In this document: piece by piece, positions 41,300 to 52,179 of the stretch | Numbering within the stretch: position 1 is the first letter of the stretch | How the letters are laid out: each line of letters starts with the position of its first letter | DNA from: Isochrysis galbana | Lineage: Eukaryota; Haptophyta; Isochrysidales; Isochrysidaceae | NCBI GenBank assembly: GCA_018136815.1 | Contig: CM030934.1 | Coordinates: 6,902,573-6,966,572 of the forward strand | Length of the DNA stretch: 64,000 bases | Reading direction: 5' to 3' | The notes under the pieces: model-generated | The model's input: the letters and a program-made list of their open reading frames with translations, nothing else | The model's database searches: none | Told to the model about the DNA's origin: nothing | Program-made: the position numbers and the translations under genes

Positions 41300-42140
41300 G
41301 CTATTTTGCTATCTTTCCGCTCTACCGTTATAACCGCGATGGTAAATCATCAATCTTCGTTCTCATATCTATCTATACATCTACGACGTCTCCACGCTTC
41401 TATCAATCACTACACTTCATTCAATGTTGGTCTACCATTATATCCACGTGGCCAAGCAGCTTCTACAGGCTTCTACTTCTACTCGGAATATGCTCTAGCT
41501 CTGGACTGATCACCCAGGCATGGAGATCAAGGGAGTAGTAAGCACGTGTCGATGAAGACCAAGGAAGTAGCGAGCATCTTGCTTGCTAAAGTACACCCTC
41601 AAGAACCTCAAGCATCTAAGACTCTGTAAGTCTAACACCTCTGTAAGCTTCTAGACTTTTTAAGTCTACCAGCTACTCCATGGCTAAGCTACGAAAAGCT
41701 ATAGGTAAAGTGCACGCCGCTGTGCTCGCGTTGAGACGCTATTCGCCGATGAATCTTGTAGGATCTTCACTAAGCATGGATGAATCCCTTTCGCGCCTTT
41801 TCTGTGTGCAATCCTTCTCTAGGACGACGAGACGACGAGTTCTCTTCTGGCCAATTGGTTCCTTCTTTGCTCTCTCTGTTCACCCACCGTGGCATTCGCT
41901 CCCGTGTTTATTACGTGTTGCCCTTGTTTATGTTAGAAAGTGGTGTGGCGTGTCTTCGTACGCACCCAGCAGCCGTCGCAGCGCTCTGCGATCGAAGCCG
42001 TACCGTGACCCCTCGTACCCTTGAGCCCCTACTGAGTTGTGTGTGGTCTCTCGCTAGAAATCACCCACTAGAGATTGATCCAATCTGTTCCTATGGACCC
42101 ACCACCGCCTTCTGCACCGCCAAATCCGCCCTCGCCGCCG
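41300..42140. other. intergenic, nothing firmly recognised
   Basis: AT-rich with short open frames. The stretch near 41680-41760 (KLRKAIGKVHAAVLALRRYS) could be hAT-derived, given the hAT fragment downstream, but this is not firm. Confidence 0.35.
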
Positions 42141-42151
42141 CGCGCGGACCC

Positions 42152-42195
42152 CGTCACCGGCTAAAAGTAAAAGTCGGTCCTCGTATGGAATACGA
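42152..42195 (+). repeat. short repeat, inverted partner at 53140-53185
   Basis: The stretch CCGGCTAAAAGTAAAAGTC followed by CCTCGTATGGAATA recurs inverted at about 53140-53185. Both copies encode the same peptide, RLKVKVxPRMEYDRR, in the matching frame, so the source may have been a coding element. Confidence 0.7.
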
Positions 42196-42302
42196 CAGAC
42201 GCCGGGAGCTGCCCCCCCCCCCCCACACACACCCTGCCCCTCCTCCCCGGCGCCGACGCGCTCATGGGTAAGCGCGGACCGCCATCGAAGCGCAAGGCGC
42301 CA

Positions 42303-42462
42303 AAATGGCCAAGCAATTCCTAGTTGCGCCGGCGTCGACCGCAGGGGTGGAGCGTGTGTTCTCGGCCGCAGGGAAAATGCACGGTGATCTGCAAAAATCT
42401 GCAAAGGATACTACTCTCTCTAGAGGCGTCTTTGTTTGCGCTAGTCAGAACACTGAGTGATA
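42303..42462 (+). pseudogene. hAT transposase C-terminal fragment, copy 2
   Basis: From ATG 42304 the frame reads MAKQFLVAPASTAGVERVFS, then AAGKMHGDLQKSAKD, which is the hAT dimerisation motif (SSA/STAG..ER.FS.AG). It is about 50 codons long and ends at TGA 42460-42462. Confidence 0.82.
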
Positions 42463-43139
42463 TCGACACGGCACACGGCGTGTGTGTAGTGTGTGGTGTC
42501 TTGGTGTGTGGCTCTCGTGCAAAATGTAGTGTGTAGTGCTAGTAAGAGGATGAATGCTATCTCTATGTACCATCTATATAGTTACTGTCTACATTTCGAT
42601 AACTTGGTGGTGAGCGCGGAGCGCGGCCGCTCCGAACGCTCCTATGCCTCCAGCGCCCAACGCGAGGTCAACTGCTGGTGTTCGGAGCCCCTCCCACAAA
42701 TGCCCATTAATGGTACAATAACGGGCAATTTCGAGTTTCTCAGAGGGCCCAAACTCAGCACATTAACAGGTTTGGTTTTGGGCTGGGTGTTAACAGGTCA
42801 GATGTTGCCCATTACTGGGTATTAATGGTATTAACTTGTTAACGGCCTTAACCCAGCCCTAGCCTTGTAGGTGTGTAGCCCAGAATCATCAATCAGAGAT
42901 GTTTTATGTTTTATTTTTTGTATGAATATCTGTTATCTGTTAAGGCCGCCTCTAAAATGATGTGTATAGTGTAGTGCCAAAAAGTGCGGCGGGCGCGCAT
43001 ATGTACGTAGTAAGATGTGTGAAAGCCACGCGAGCACATACGTGTGTGTATGTAGGTCATAGGCAGCCGCGTAGTCGCCTGCCGAAGAGCCGAACACACC
43101 GACCTAGGGCACCGACGTGCCGGCGTCCGCGGCAGCGCT

Positions 43140-44230
43140 CGAAGCAAATTTCGAACGAAATGACCCCCAAAATTTGGGTCAGGGCAAGCAAAAATTCGAA
43201 ACGAAATTTGGGTGGGTCCGAAACGAAATTCTCGCCGGAGCCAACCTTGGGCCGGGCCAGAGTTTCGTTTGAGACCCACCCAAATTTTGTTTCGATATTT
43301 CGCTTCCCTTGACCCAAATTTTGCAGCTTATTTCGACTGAAATTCGACCTTACACCTTTAATTCGATTGAAATATCGACATTTTACATTTTACATTTTGC
43401 TCTTCGGCGTGCCAGGCGAGGCGTATTATTAAGTGCTAAGTGCACGAGGCATAGAAATGATAGAAATTTTCTAGAAATGGCAGCATCACATTGTACATCA
43501 CACAGCTCTACAAGTTAAACCTGAGAACCCACATGACACATATGTGACCACAGCCCCACACATCTCACATCTCGTCGCAACCCGCACGATCGAGCTCAAA
43601 TCAGCATCAACCCACGATCCTCTTGTTGTACCGACTCATCAAAGACACTTGCAGATGATCGGACAATGCACTAGCTTGCATCTCACCATACATGACACGA
43701 AGCAAAGAGAAAACACGTTCACACGAGGCAGAATTCGGAGTAATAGCAAAAGCTACACGCGCTGCCTCCGCCCACGCCGGAAAAGACTCGCCGTTGGCGC
43801 GCCACCAATCCAGCACTCCATCCGAAAAATCCTTGACATCCAAGACGTTGATCGCGGCATGCGCGGCCGCGCTCATGTAGGCAGGCAACTGCGCCTTCAG
43901 AGCATTCGGGTCGATACCCCCGGGAGAGGATCATGGATCATGGGAGTGCTGCTCCGAGCTACCATTGCCGCCCTCGCCGCCGCCCTCGCCTTGCACCGCG
44001 CCGCGTCTTGGCCGCTTCCTGAGGCCTCCTGCTCCTGCCGGCGGGCCGCCCATCGCTCCAACACCCAACACGCCCAAATTTCGCTGCCGCGGCCGCAGGG
44101 TCCCGTTGCCCCAACCAAATCCCACCCAAATTTCGGTCAAAATTTTTATTTCGTTGACGGACCCAAATTTTACAAAAAATTTTGCGAAACTCTGGCCCGG
44201 CCCAAAGCCAACCTCAGCAACATCGCAGTC
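43140..44230. mobile_element. inverted-repeat unit around a hAT fragment
   Basis: Both ends hold repeated AAATTTGGGT/ACCCAAATTT words. A longer inverted match, TTGGGCCGGGCCAGAGTTTCG-like, lies at 43249-43270 and, complemented, at 44183-44206. Between them is a minus-strand hAT C-terminal fragment. It is possibly a decayed DNA transposon with subterminal repeats. Confidence 0.55.
43607..43888 (-). pseudogene. hAT transposase C-terminal fragment, copy 3
   Basis: The minus frame has VLDWWRANGESFPAWAEAAR, VAFAITPNSASCERVFSLLR and SALSDHLQVSLMSRYNKRI. This is the complete C-terminal dimerisation domain of hAT transposases. The frame is intact over 93 codons but I see no DDE/RW core upstream within the unit. 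Confidence 0.88.
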
Positions 44231-45084
44231 CTCGCCACGCCAGCGCCTCCTGCGCTTCAAGTGGGCCAGCATCATGGCCAGCTCCGCGTCCTCCAGCTCA
44301 TGTGCCGTGAAGGGGCGCGTCGGCATCGCACCCCTGCGTACTGCCGCAGACCGCTCTACCGCTGTTGAGAAGACCGCTATTGAGAGGAAAACGCGATTTT
44401 CTCCTTTTGCAAGAGGCAAGAGGGCCACAATAGAGCCTCAACAGCGCCCCGACACTGCTGGGGCGGGGGGCTGTTGGGGCCCTATTGCGGCCTGCAAAAC
44501 CCCTCTAATGATGAAACAGCTGGGATATCCTATGTAGAGCCGAGACCCGAACAAAGGTCGATATATATGGGACTCCTGGGTTTGGCTCGCCACGCCGAAC
44601 GAGCGAGTAGTCTGTGCGAGATTCACGTCAACAGCCGTCGACTTTTCGATACTCAAGGTGGCGACGAGCCAGGCCGAGCGCGTGGAGGAGAGCGAGGAGA
44701 GAGAGACGGCGCGGCGAAACGTTTTTTTTGTTTTTTTTCGCGGGGAGAAGGCGAAACCGCCTCGCGGCTCTCTATGAGAGAGGAGAGGGCGGCAGAGCTC
44801 GCGAGCGACCGGGCTGCAGCAACGACTTTAAGAGAAAGGAAGAGGAATAGTAAGAGATAAGAGGGGAGTACTGGGGGTGGATGGGTATAGGGCGACCAGA
44901 AAGACTGAAAGGCTCAGACAGAGAAGAAAACGCTGAGGAGATCATTTATAAGAGGCCCGAGCAGCGAGATAAATCCCCTGACGGTGAGTTGCGGCCCCAG
45001 CTCTTCTCTCCTCCTCTCCTGCGCGCGCGCAGACCTCTCTCTGCGTCCCCCCCCTCCCCCCCCTCCCCAGAGGTTCGCCCACGA

Positions 45085-45122
45085 GGGAGAGAGGCAGGCA
45101 GGCAGGCAGGCAGGCAGACAGC

Positions 45123-45154
<32 letters not shown>

Positions 45155-45165
45155 GGCAGAGACTG
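45085..45165. repeat. (CAGG)n and (CAGA)n microsatellites
   Basis: Tandem GGCA units at 45090-45120 run into ACAG units to about 45155, about 80 bases before a start codon. Confidence 0.95.
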
Positions 45166-45243
45166 TGAGAGAGACAGAGACACAAACGAGACTAGGAAAG
45201 GAGGGAGGGGAGGGAGGGAGGGGAGGCAGGCGGAGGCAGGCAG

Positions 45244-48200
45244 ATGACGGTCGAGCTCCGCTGCGCCCTCGAGTACGAGACAGTCCCCGCCTCCTCCTCA
45301 TGCACCGTGCTCGTGATGGCCACCATCCACGCTGGCCTACCCTGCGCACAACTTTCTTCCACCTCTTCTCCACAATGCTTATCGGCCCCGCAGCCGACGG
45401 TGGAGCATGCCGTCGGTAGTCTCGAGGAGTGTGGACTTGGTTGGCGTGTCCGCACCACGGCTGCACGCCGTAGCCCCTGGGGCGTGTTCGCGCAGAGGGT
45501 AAGGCTCTGCGTCGAAGCGGTTGGAGATGCGGTAGTGGAGAAACTCTACACGCTCCTGGAGCACAAGGAGGTGGCGCCGCACGCGTGCTTCGAGGTAATG
45601 GTGGGGGACTTGTATACTGGAGACTCGCTTCACATTCCAGTTCGGGTCGCGCTCCCGGCGCTTGGAGCAGCGCCCGTGTCCAACACGGTGCTTCGCTTCT
45701 CGTTGGCGTATATCGATGCCGCAACGATAGACACGAAGAGCTGTGAGGTTGGTGTAGCCATCGCTAGGCCGATGGTGAGTCACCCGTCCCCGACGCATGT
45801 CCCGCAGCAACGCTTGTGCATTCTCCGCAGCAACGCTTGTGCATTCTCCCGCCCCTTGGGGCGATCTGGATCGATTGAAACTTGCTTCGTTTGCAGACAC
45901 CGTGGCGAGCTCCCGCGCTAGCTGGCCCACCCTGTACACCGGCCCGGCGCCCACGCACCGTCCTGCCCCCTGCACATGGCAGGGGATTTCTGAAATTCGT
46001 CCGTGCTCATTCGACTCCTCGAGGGCCGCCATCATCATGGATCGCGAGAGGCTTTGTGTGGTTGTATCAGAGGCAATGCACCATGCGGCTGCACAGGCCA
46101 ATGGTGGCCACATAGTTGCTGCGAGCAAGGTATTGGCAGATGTCAAGTCGGCCGTCGCCACAGCCCTCTCAACCCGGTGCGGCGAGGCAGCCTCTGTGCA
46201 GGCGCTTGAAGCTGTCACCGCAGCGCATCGCCGGATCGACCGGGCCCTTCGCGCGATGCTGAAGCCTCCATCGAGTCTAACGAACCATGAGAGGATGGGC
46301 CCGCTGGTTGCCGCGGCCGTGCCCACGGTACCCTCGCCTACATCTCCAAGCAGTTCGCCCGGTGGCATAGCGGGGAGCTCAATAGGAGAGCCCAGTCGAG
46401 CACCGCTCCAGCCGCGCAACTTCTGGGTCGCCTTGCCTCCCGCCTCGCCAACGCGCGGCGATGTCCATAGCGGCGGTCCGTTCGCGCTCGGCTCGCACAA
46501 CAACCCAACTGTCCTGACCAACGTGGCGCAGCCCAGCTCAGCGGCGGATTCCCCTCCGGCGGCACATGCTCAATCACCCATTCGCGGCTCGCCGCACCGC
46601 CGCAAAGAGGGTGTTACTGCCTTCCCGCTCACGAGTTCGGCCGACATCCACGAGCCGTCGCCACTCTCACCGATCAACAAGCCCCAGGCATCTCTCCGCC
46701 TGCTTGGCACGACACCTTATGGCACGAGTAGGCGTGTCGGCCGTGGGCCGATGCTGCGCGGGAGGCCGCGGCTACAGCCGCCCGTACTGATGCCGTTGCA
46801 TGCACCGCCGATGGCCGACGCGCCCGTCGGCCTCGCGCCGCCACTGCAGCTCGCGGCTGTGCCGCCACTGCCGCCACCTGGCAGCTTTGCACGCTCACGA
46901 CAAGGCTCGTACGAGTCATGGCTATGCCGACTTCTGAGGAGCCCGCTGCAGCCGCTGCCTCTGCCCGACGAGATCATCATGCACATTTTCACTTTCGTCG
47001 AACCCACCGTCCTGTTTCACCCGTCACTATCTTTGCCGGCCGTAATCGTGGACAAGTCCACCTCTGTGAGAGGCCACCATTCTACCATCTCCTCGGCACT
47101 GCGGGCAGTGCAGCCCGGCGACCAAATCCTGGTCCGGCCCGGCGTCTATCGGGAAAGCCTCAGCATAGACGTGCCCGTCGCCATCATCGGGTGCCCAGCG
47201 CCGACGGGCGGCCCTGGCGTGACCATCACCTCGTCGCGCAATCACACGATGCACTCCACCGCGCCGTTCGCTCGTCTCGAGAACGTTGTGCTGCGCCAGA
47301 CGGGCGCCTCAGGCCGCTCGTGCTTACTCTGCTCGCGCGGGACCCTTGAAGTGTCAAATTGCGACATTTCGTCCGCATCGGGCCTATGCGTCGAAGTCAC
47401 TGATGCCGCAACCCCCATTGTCCGCCAATCTCGCATACACTCGGGCGCAGCCGCTGGATTGTGGTTCCGATCCGGTGCAGGGGGTCTTGTCGAGGGTTCT
47501 GAGATTTGGGGCAACGGATGGTCGGGTGTCCAAATCTCTGACGGATCCAATCCGACTCTACTGCAAAATTTCATTCACGACAACAAGAGCGCCGGGCTCA
47601 TCTCCTTCAACAATGGCCGTGGCGCTGCGCTAAACAACGATATCACGTCCAACGGAAAGGGCGGTGTCCAAGTGCGCTCGCGGGCGAGCCCGGAACTATC
47701 CCATAACCGTATTTTCAATGAGCGATCCTTCGGTGTATGGGTGTATGAACATGGCTTCGGCATGTTCGAGGACAACGATATTGTCAACAACGCGTGGAGC
47801 GGCTTCCAAGTTGAGGAGGGCTCGGCGCCGATGGTGATTGGCAACCGCCTGCGCGGGAACAGGTCGGCTGGCATCGTAGTTTATAACCGGGGTTGCGGCA
47901 CCTATGAGTGGAACGACATCTCCGCTAACGGGCGTTGTGGCGTGCAGATCAAATCGGGCTCCTCGCCCGTATTCCGTCGAAACCGGATCCACCACGAGAA
48001 GCAAGCGGGTGTGCTTACGGCTGAGGACGGGGCGGGGATTCTCGAGGAGAATGATATTTTCGACAATCAGTGGTCGGGCGTGCAAACCGAGGGGCCTTCC
48101 AACCCTCAGTTGCGGCGCAATCGCATACATCACAATGGTGGTGCAGGTTTCATCGCCTATCAGAATGGTAGTGGACTACTGGAGGGCAACAACATCTACT

Positions 48201-48409
48201 CCAACAAGAAGTATGGGGTGCAATCCAAGACAGGAGGCACGCCAATCGTGCGGCACAACATCATCCACGACAAAGCGTATGGCATCTACCTCACAGAATC
48301 TGGAGGTGGAGTCTATACGGAGAATACCATCAGCAATACGCAGGGCACGGGCATTTTCGTCTCGCCGGATTCCTCGCCAACGATGACGAACAATCATGGC
48401 ACTCAATGA
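45244..48409 (+). CDS. Vwaint-like / F-box / parallel beta-helix fusion protein (two exons)
   Basis: The exons are 45244-45774 and 45983-48409. The 208-base intron starts GTGAGT after a phase-0 codon and ends CACATGGCAG. The spliced product is about 985 residues. The N-terminus (MTVELRCALEYETVPASSSC) and the segment VMVGDLYTGDSLHIPVRVAL match the strands that flank and follow the VWA domain in WAVH1-type proteins. The helix RERLCVVVSEAMHHAAAQAN matches the C-terminal helix of that module. The VWA domain itself (about 180 residues) is missing: only about 50 residues sit in its place. A disordered Pro/Ser-rich linker follows, then an F-box-like LPDEIIMHIFTFVEP near residue 505. From about residue 545 to the end there are about 18 parallel beta-helix repeats (units such as GSEIWGNGWSGVQISDGSNP), as in FBXO10/FBXO11 substrate adaptors of SCF ubiquitin ligases. 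The arrangement suggests an E3 adaptor; the substrate is unknown. Confidence 0.85.
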
Positions 48410-48980
48410 GCCCGCAGTTGACGTGCGCGCATGGTTAGCTATCGCTCACCGTCGACTAGCCAGGGTGCAGAGCGTTGCAAAACAAGCGTTGCATGCGTCG
48501 CTGCATGTGTGGCCGCATCCTGCCCTATTGTAGTGTTTGCTGTGAGACGGCGACTGCGAGCAAAAAGCACCATTGCTTCGGCGTATTAGGCCAAAGGTTG
48601 GCCATGGTGCCGTCGAGCAGCCGAGCATAGTCGAAATCGGCTCGGCACATACTCGAGAACTGGAACGCGGAGCGTAGATCTAGCCTACGCGCTTGGCCGC
48701 ATGGCTGACCAGACACCGCACGCCATGCTATGTGCAATTTGTAACTCCTTTTGAATGTTGGTGTTGTGTCATGAAGTGGTTATTCAAGTGGTTGGTTGGT
48801 TAGCGGCTGCTTGCGGAAGCATGTTTGTGCCAGCCACCGCTAGCCGAAGTTGGCAAGCCTGAGGCTACCACGTGCAAGTGAGACTTTTGCCAAGCGCAAG
48901 TGCATGGAGGATGGGAGGTGATGTCGACGCGGTAGCAACCGCGCGCTAAGGTAACTAGCCCCACCTCCCCGGACACCTCT
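48410..48980. other. intergenic, nothing recognised
   Basis: No frame or repeat is supported here. Confidence 0.4.
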
Positions 48981-49101
48981 CTTCTAGCCTAGAAATGACA
49001 CAACTAAGTTTATACTTAGTTCGCCCATGGGGGGGCACGAGCCCCCCTCTCTCTCCACTCCTCCCCTGCCATGGGGGAGGAACCACCCACTCTCCTGGCA
49101 C

Positions 49102-49410
49102 GTTGTCGAACACGCGATGACTACAGGCTCATAGGCAGAGGGACGTTCGATCGAGCCGGCAGCTGACGCGGTCGTGAAAGAGTCGTTGGTTGTTGCTTGC
49201 GGGAAGATGTCTGACAGATCATAGTAAGAATCGGGTCTGAGGGTGTCTGCCATCGGGCGCTACGAGCGATGAGGGCCAGACTGAAGGTCGGAGGATCGCG
49301 ACGCGTGGCGTCGGAGAGTAGAGACGAGGCTAGCTAGCGAGCTAGTGGGAGAGAGGGAGCGTGAGAATGAGAGCTTCTTAGGTCCGAGGTAGACACGGAA
49401 GACTACAGCA
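49102..49410 (-). repeat. gag-like head, family B, copy 1
   Basis: Read on the minus strand: a leader with AGCTCGCTAGCTAGCCTCGT and then ATG 49253, MADTLRPDSYYDLSDIFPQA. It closely matches 53450-53745 on the plus strand. Similarity ends at GTGTTCGACAA in both copies. Here it joins directly to the hairpin tail. Confidence 0.75.
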
Positions 49411-49437
49411 CACAGCACATGGACTCAAAAAGTCTAT

Positions 49438-49686
49438 GGCAACAGAGCCGGCTCTGGCTCGTCAGAGTCTGACGCTCCCACCTCTCGTCCTGAGCCCGAG
49501 GAGGGGACCCTCCCAGCTCCGGAGGCAGCTCCCGAGGCATGGTTGGATGCAGTGTTGGACAAATTGGTGTCCAGGCAGGCACAGAAGGAGCGAGGAGAGG
49601 CCTCCCTTCGACGGAAGGAGGCAGTTCCGCAACCCTACTCCCCCTTCGAACCCGCTGGCCGAGTCCGCCAGGCTCCGACGCGGTGA
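49438..49686 (+). other. ATG-less open frame inside the element
   Basis: A clean frame of about 83 codons (SESDAPTSRPEPEEGTLPAP, then a charged helical part, WLDAVLDKLVSRQAQKERGE) ends at TGA 49684-49686. It has no ATG. The composition is gag- or ORF1-like, but the strand is opposite to the surrounding element. Function unknown. Confidence 0.3.
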
Positions 49687-50049
49687 CCCACCCTATACCC
49701 ATGGTTAGGCTGTGCGCGTGCCTTAGGAGAATTAATAAAATTATCCTTATAGGCAAATACACCCATCCGTGTGAGTGTCGCTGGCTAGGATGTAACATTG
49801 ATTATTATTATCTAGCCTAGAAATGATATCTAGCAGCACAAGGGGAGTTGCCGCAAGGCGGGAAATGAGGGTGAAAGGTGCGGGCCATCAAAAGTCCCGG
49901 TGCACCACCCAAATTAGGGAAAAATTATGCCCCCATATACATATATATTATAATTACTAGGATGTTGGACCCCCTCTCTCCGCGCCTCGTGATCACATGG
50001 GCATGGCTACGGTAGCGTTACCCAGCGCCACGCGCCACGTGTGAGGCGG

Positions 50050-50247
50050 AGAATATTAAAAGGTTTTTTTAAAGTATCAATAGAGTCCGATGGGGGAGGC
50101 TGGATTGAAGAAAAAGCACTGGTCGATCGGGAGGGACCCATTTTTTTCATTATCGTGGGTCCGGTGGTTCCTTCCCCATGGCAATGGAGAAGTGGAGAGA
50201 GGGGGGTCTCGTGCCCCCCCATGGGTGAGCCAAGTATAAACTTAGTT
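50050..50247 (+). mobile_element. hairpin-tailed element, copy 3 (short)
   Basis: The hairpin tail at 50160-50247 matches copies 1 and 2 (GGTTCCTTCCCCATGG, then GTGCCCCCCCATGGGTGAG, then CAAGTATAAACTTAGTT) with some damage to the first stem. A weak GTGTGAGRC direct repeat at 50039 and 50250 may be the target duplication. It is 5'-truncated relative to the others. Confidence 0.6.
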
Positions 50248-50669
50248 CTTGTGTGAGACATGGAAGGCAAAAACATGCAAATGCTTGTAATTGGGTCGCT
50301 GGCCAATTTAGGGCCCAACTCGTACTTGGGCGCCGGACGACGAGCCTAACCTCATTCTCAAATGCGACACCCCGCCCCACGCGCCTCGCGTTGGCCAATT
50401 ACGCCAGTGTGCACGATCACAAGATTGGGCCGTCAGCTCCTTTCTTGACAAGAAGCCCACTCACTTGGACAATCCAAGCCCAAACTAAATGGCGCAACCA
50501 GCCCATACCGACTCAGTGCCATTGCCCATCGGCGGCGGCGCATATGCCACCCTAGAGGCCTTAACGACATGGGCGGTGTGCGGCTTCGTCCGACTCGCGC
50601 CCATGATGCTGCCGAGGGGCCCCACAAGTAACTGCGAAGAACACGGCTGCCCATCAAGCCTGCAAGACC

Positions 50670-51623
50670 TCACTCATCCATTGCCTCTGCAAGCCTCTGA
50701 GCAACGCTCATCTCCCGCCAGTCGTCCCGCGGTCCCATTGATTGAGCGCATTCTTGGCAAAAGTCCTGACCAAATTTGTTCGTGAATATTCGCGCCTCCG
50801 GGTCCGTCACCTCGCGTCGGCAGCTTTTGCGGTCACACTGTACGCAGGGTTCTTCGTCCCCTTCGTCCTCCCCGTCTTCCTCGCCATCACTTCCCTTCTC
50901 ACCGTCGTCCCCATCCTCCCTGCGCTCCACCATCTGGTCCGCGACACCTGCCTCAAAGGACTCATCGCCGAGGATGGTGAGGGGTTCGAGGCCGTGTTGT
51001 TCTCGCGAATCTTGTACGCGCTTGACGAAAAGGCTCCCTCCAGGTGACCAGCCATCGACAACATCGTCATCCTGATCCTCCTCGGCATCCACATTGGTGC
51101 AGGAGAGGCAGAGTGACTGCAGTGATCGGTTGGATCCGAGCGCTGTGACAAATGCAGCACGTGCAGCACGACTGAACCGGAGCTCCAGCGGGAAGACCAG
51201 CTTGGGCACCGCGAGACTCGCGAGCGCACTGGCGGCAGCAGCGTCCAGCTCGACGTGCGAGCCGTCGACGCCGAACATGGCGAGATTAGGGTTGGTGGAG
51301 GCGACCTGCACGGCAGCGACGACCCGGGCCGAGGCAAACGGGCTTGGCAGGGGCGGCGAAGTACCAGCGAGAAAGGGCGAGGCCGACGCGCGCAGAGCAT
51401 CCAGCGTAGGACGGTCGAGAAGAGGCGCCGACTTCTCAGCCCAGCTCTCTGCGCTTGCGCTGGCTCCTGGGTGGTCGGTCTTGGGCGGTGGTCTGGCCTC
51501 GAGGGCAGGCGCAGCAACTTTGGCCTTGCGGCTCACCAACCCATCTGGCTGGCCATCTCGTCCACCATCGCCTCCCGCATCGGCGTCCGTCGGCGGCTTC
51601 GTCAACGCCAGCCGACGCTTCAT
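50670..51623 (-). CDS. hypothetical protein with C-terminal Cys-rich (zinc-binding-like) segment
   Basis: A 317-residue frame starts at ATG 51623 (MKRRLALTKPPTDADAGGDG). The middle has leucine-rich-repeat-like spacing (LVFPLELRFS, NRSLQSLCLSCTNVDAEED). A long acidic run (residues 225-255) leads to CVQCDRKSC ... FCQEC, a CxxC-type pair that could bind zinc. I recognise no family. The N-terminal part is Ala/Pro-rich and may begin in an upstream exon. Confidence 0.55.
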   Translation of the reverse strand: MKRRLALTKPPTDADAGGDGGRDGQPDGLVSRKAKVAAPALEARPPPKTDHPGASASAESWAEKSAPLLDRPTLDALRASASPFLAGTSPPLPSPFASARVVAAVQVASTNPNLAMFGVDGSHVELDAAAASALASLAVPKLVFPLELRFSRAARAAFVTALGSNRSLQSLCLSCTNVDAEEDQDDDVVDGWSPGGSLFVKRVQDSREQHGLEPLTILGDESFEAGVADQMVERREDGDDGEKGSDGEEDGEDEGDEEPCVQCDRKSCRREVTDPEARIFTNKFGQDFCQECAQSMGPRDDWREMSVAQRLAEAMDE

Positions 51624-52179
51624 CCGTCAGATCGACCACCGGCGCAGCGACCGTGGCCCCTTGCTGCACTTGGGTGCCGGCCCGCCCTCTCCCTCCGTCG
51701 TCCCCGTCCCCCTGCCTTCTCATACTTCATCATGATAGAGTACTCCTCTGGAGGCTTGAGCTTCTCATAACGGCCCCATTTCTTTTGGGAAGCTTCAAAT
51801 TTGAGCCTTAGTTAGACCTCTGGATAGAGGCTAGAGCTTCTCACTCAACAACGTTTTTAATAAACTCCAAACTCCTATAAAAAGAGCTGGAAGGTGCTAG
51901 GGGGCTCATAGAGGCATCAGAGGCATGGTCCACACACACCCTGCGCCGAGCAAAAGAGAAATCGCCGATTCTTGACCACGCCCAGGAGCCGTGCTCGAAT
52001 CGCACGCACACGCCTCACAGCAGCGCGCTCCTCTCCCAACACACTCACACTCACTCCGAGACTCCGAGACATCGGGGACACCAAGCTCGACCTCTTCCGC
52101 GGCCTCTTGCGCGTGCTGAGCGCTGGAGCCCGCCTCACCTCCATAGGCCATAGGCTAAACTATTGTTATAGTTTCAGCG

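Larger units (their letters stand above)
48999..49810 (-). mobile_element. hairpin-tailed retroposon-like element, copy 2
   Basis: About 812 bases are flanked by the 16-base direct repeat TCTAGCCTAGAAATGA (48983-48998 and 49811-49826). Read on the minus strand, the 3' end has the same three hairpins as copy 1, ending AACTAAGTATAAACTTAGTT (about 49002-49021). Upstream of the tail lies a family B gag-like head (ATG 49253). At the 5' end is a segment shared with 60383-60440. The 5' content is unlike copy 1, and only the tail is shared. Confidence 0.72.
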
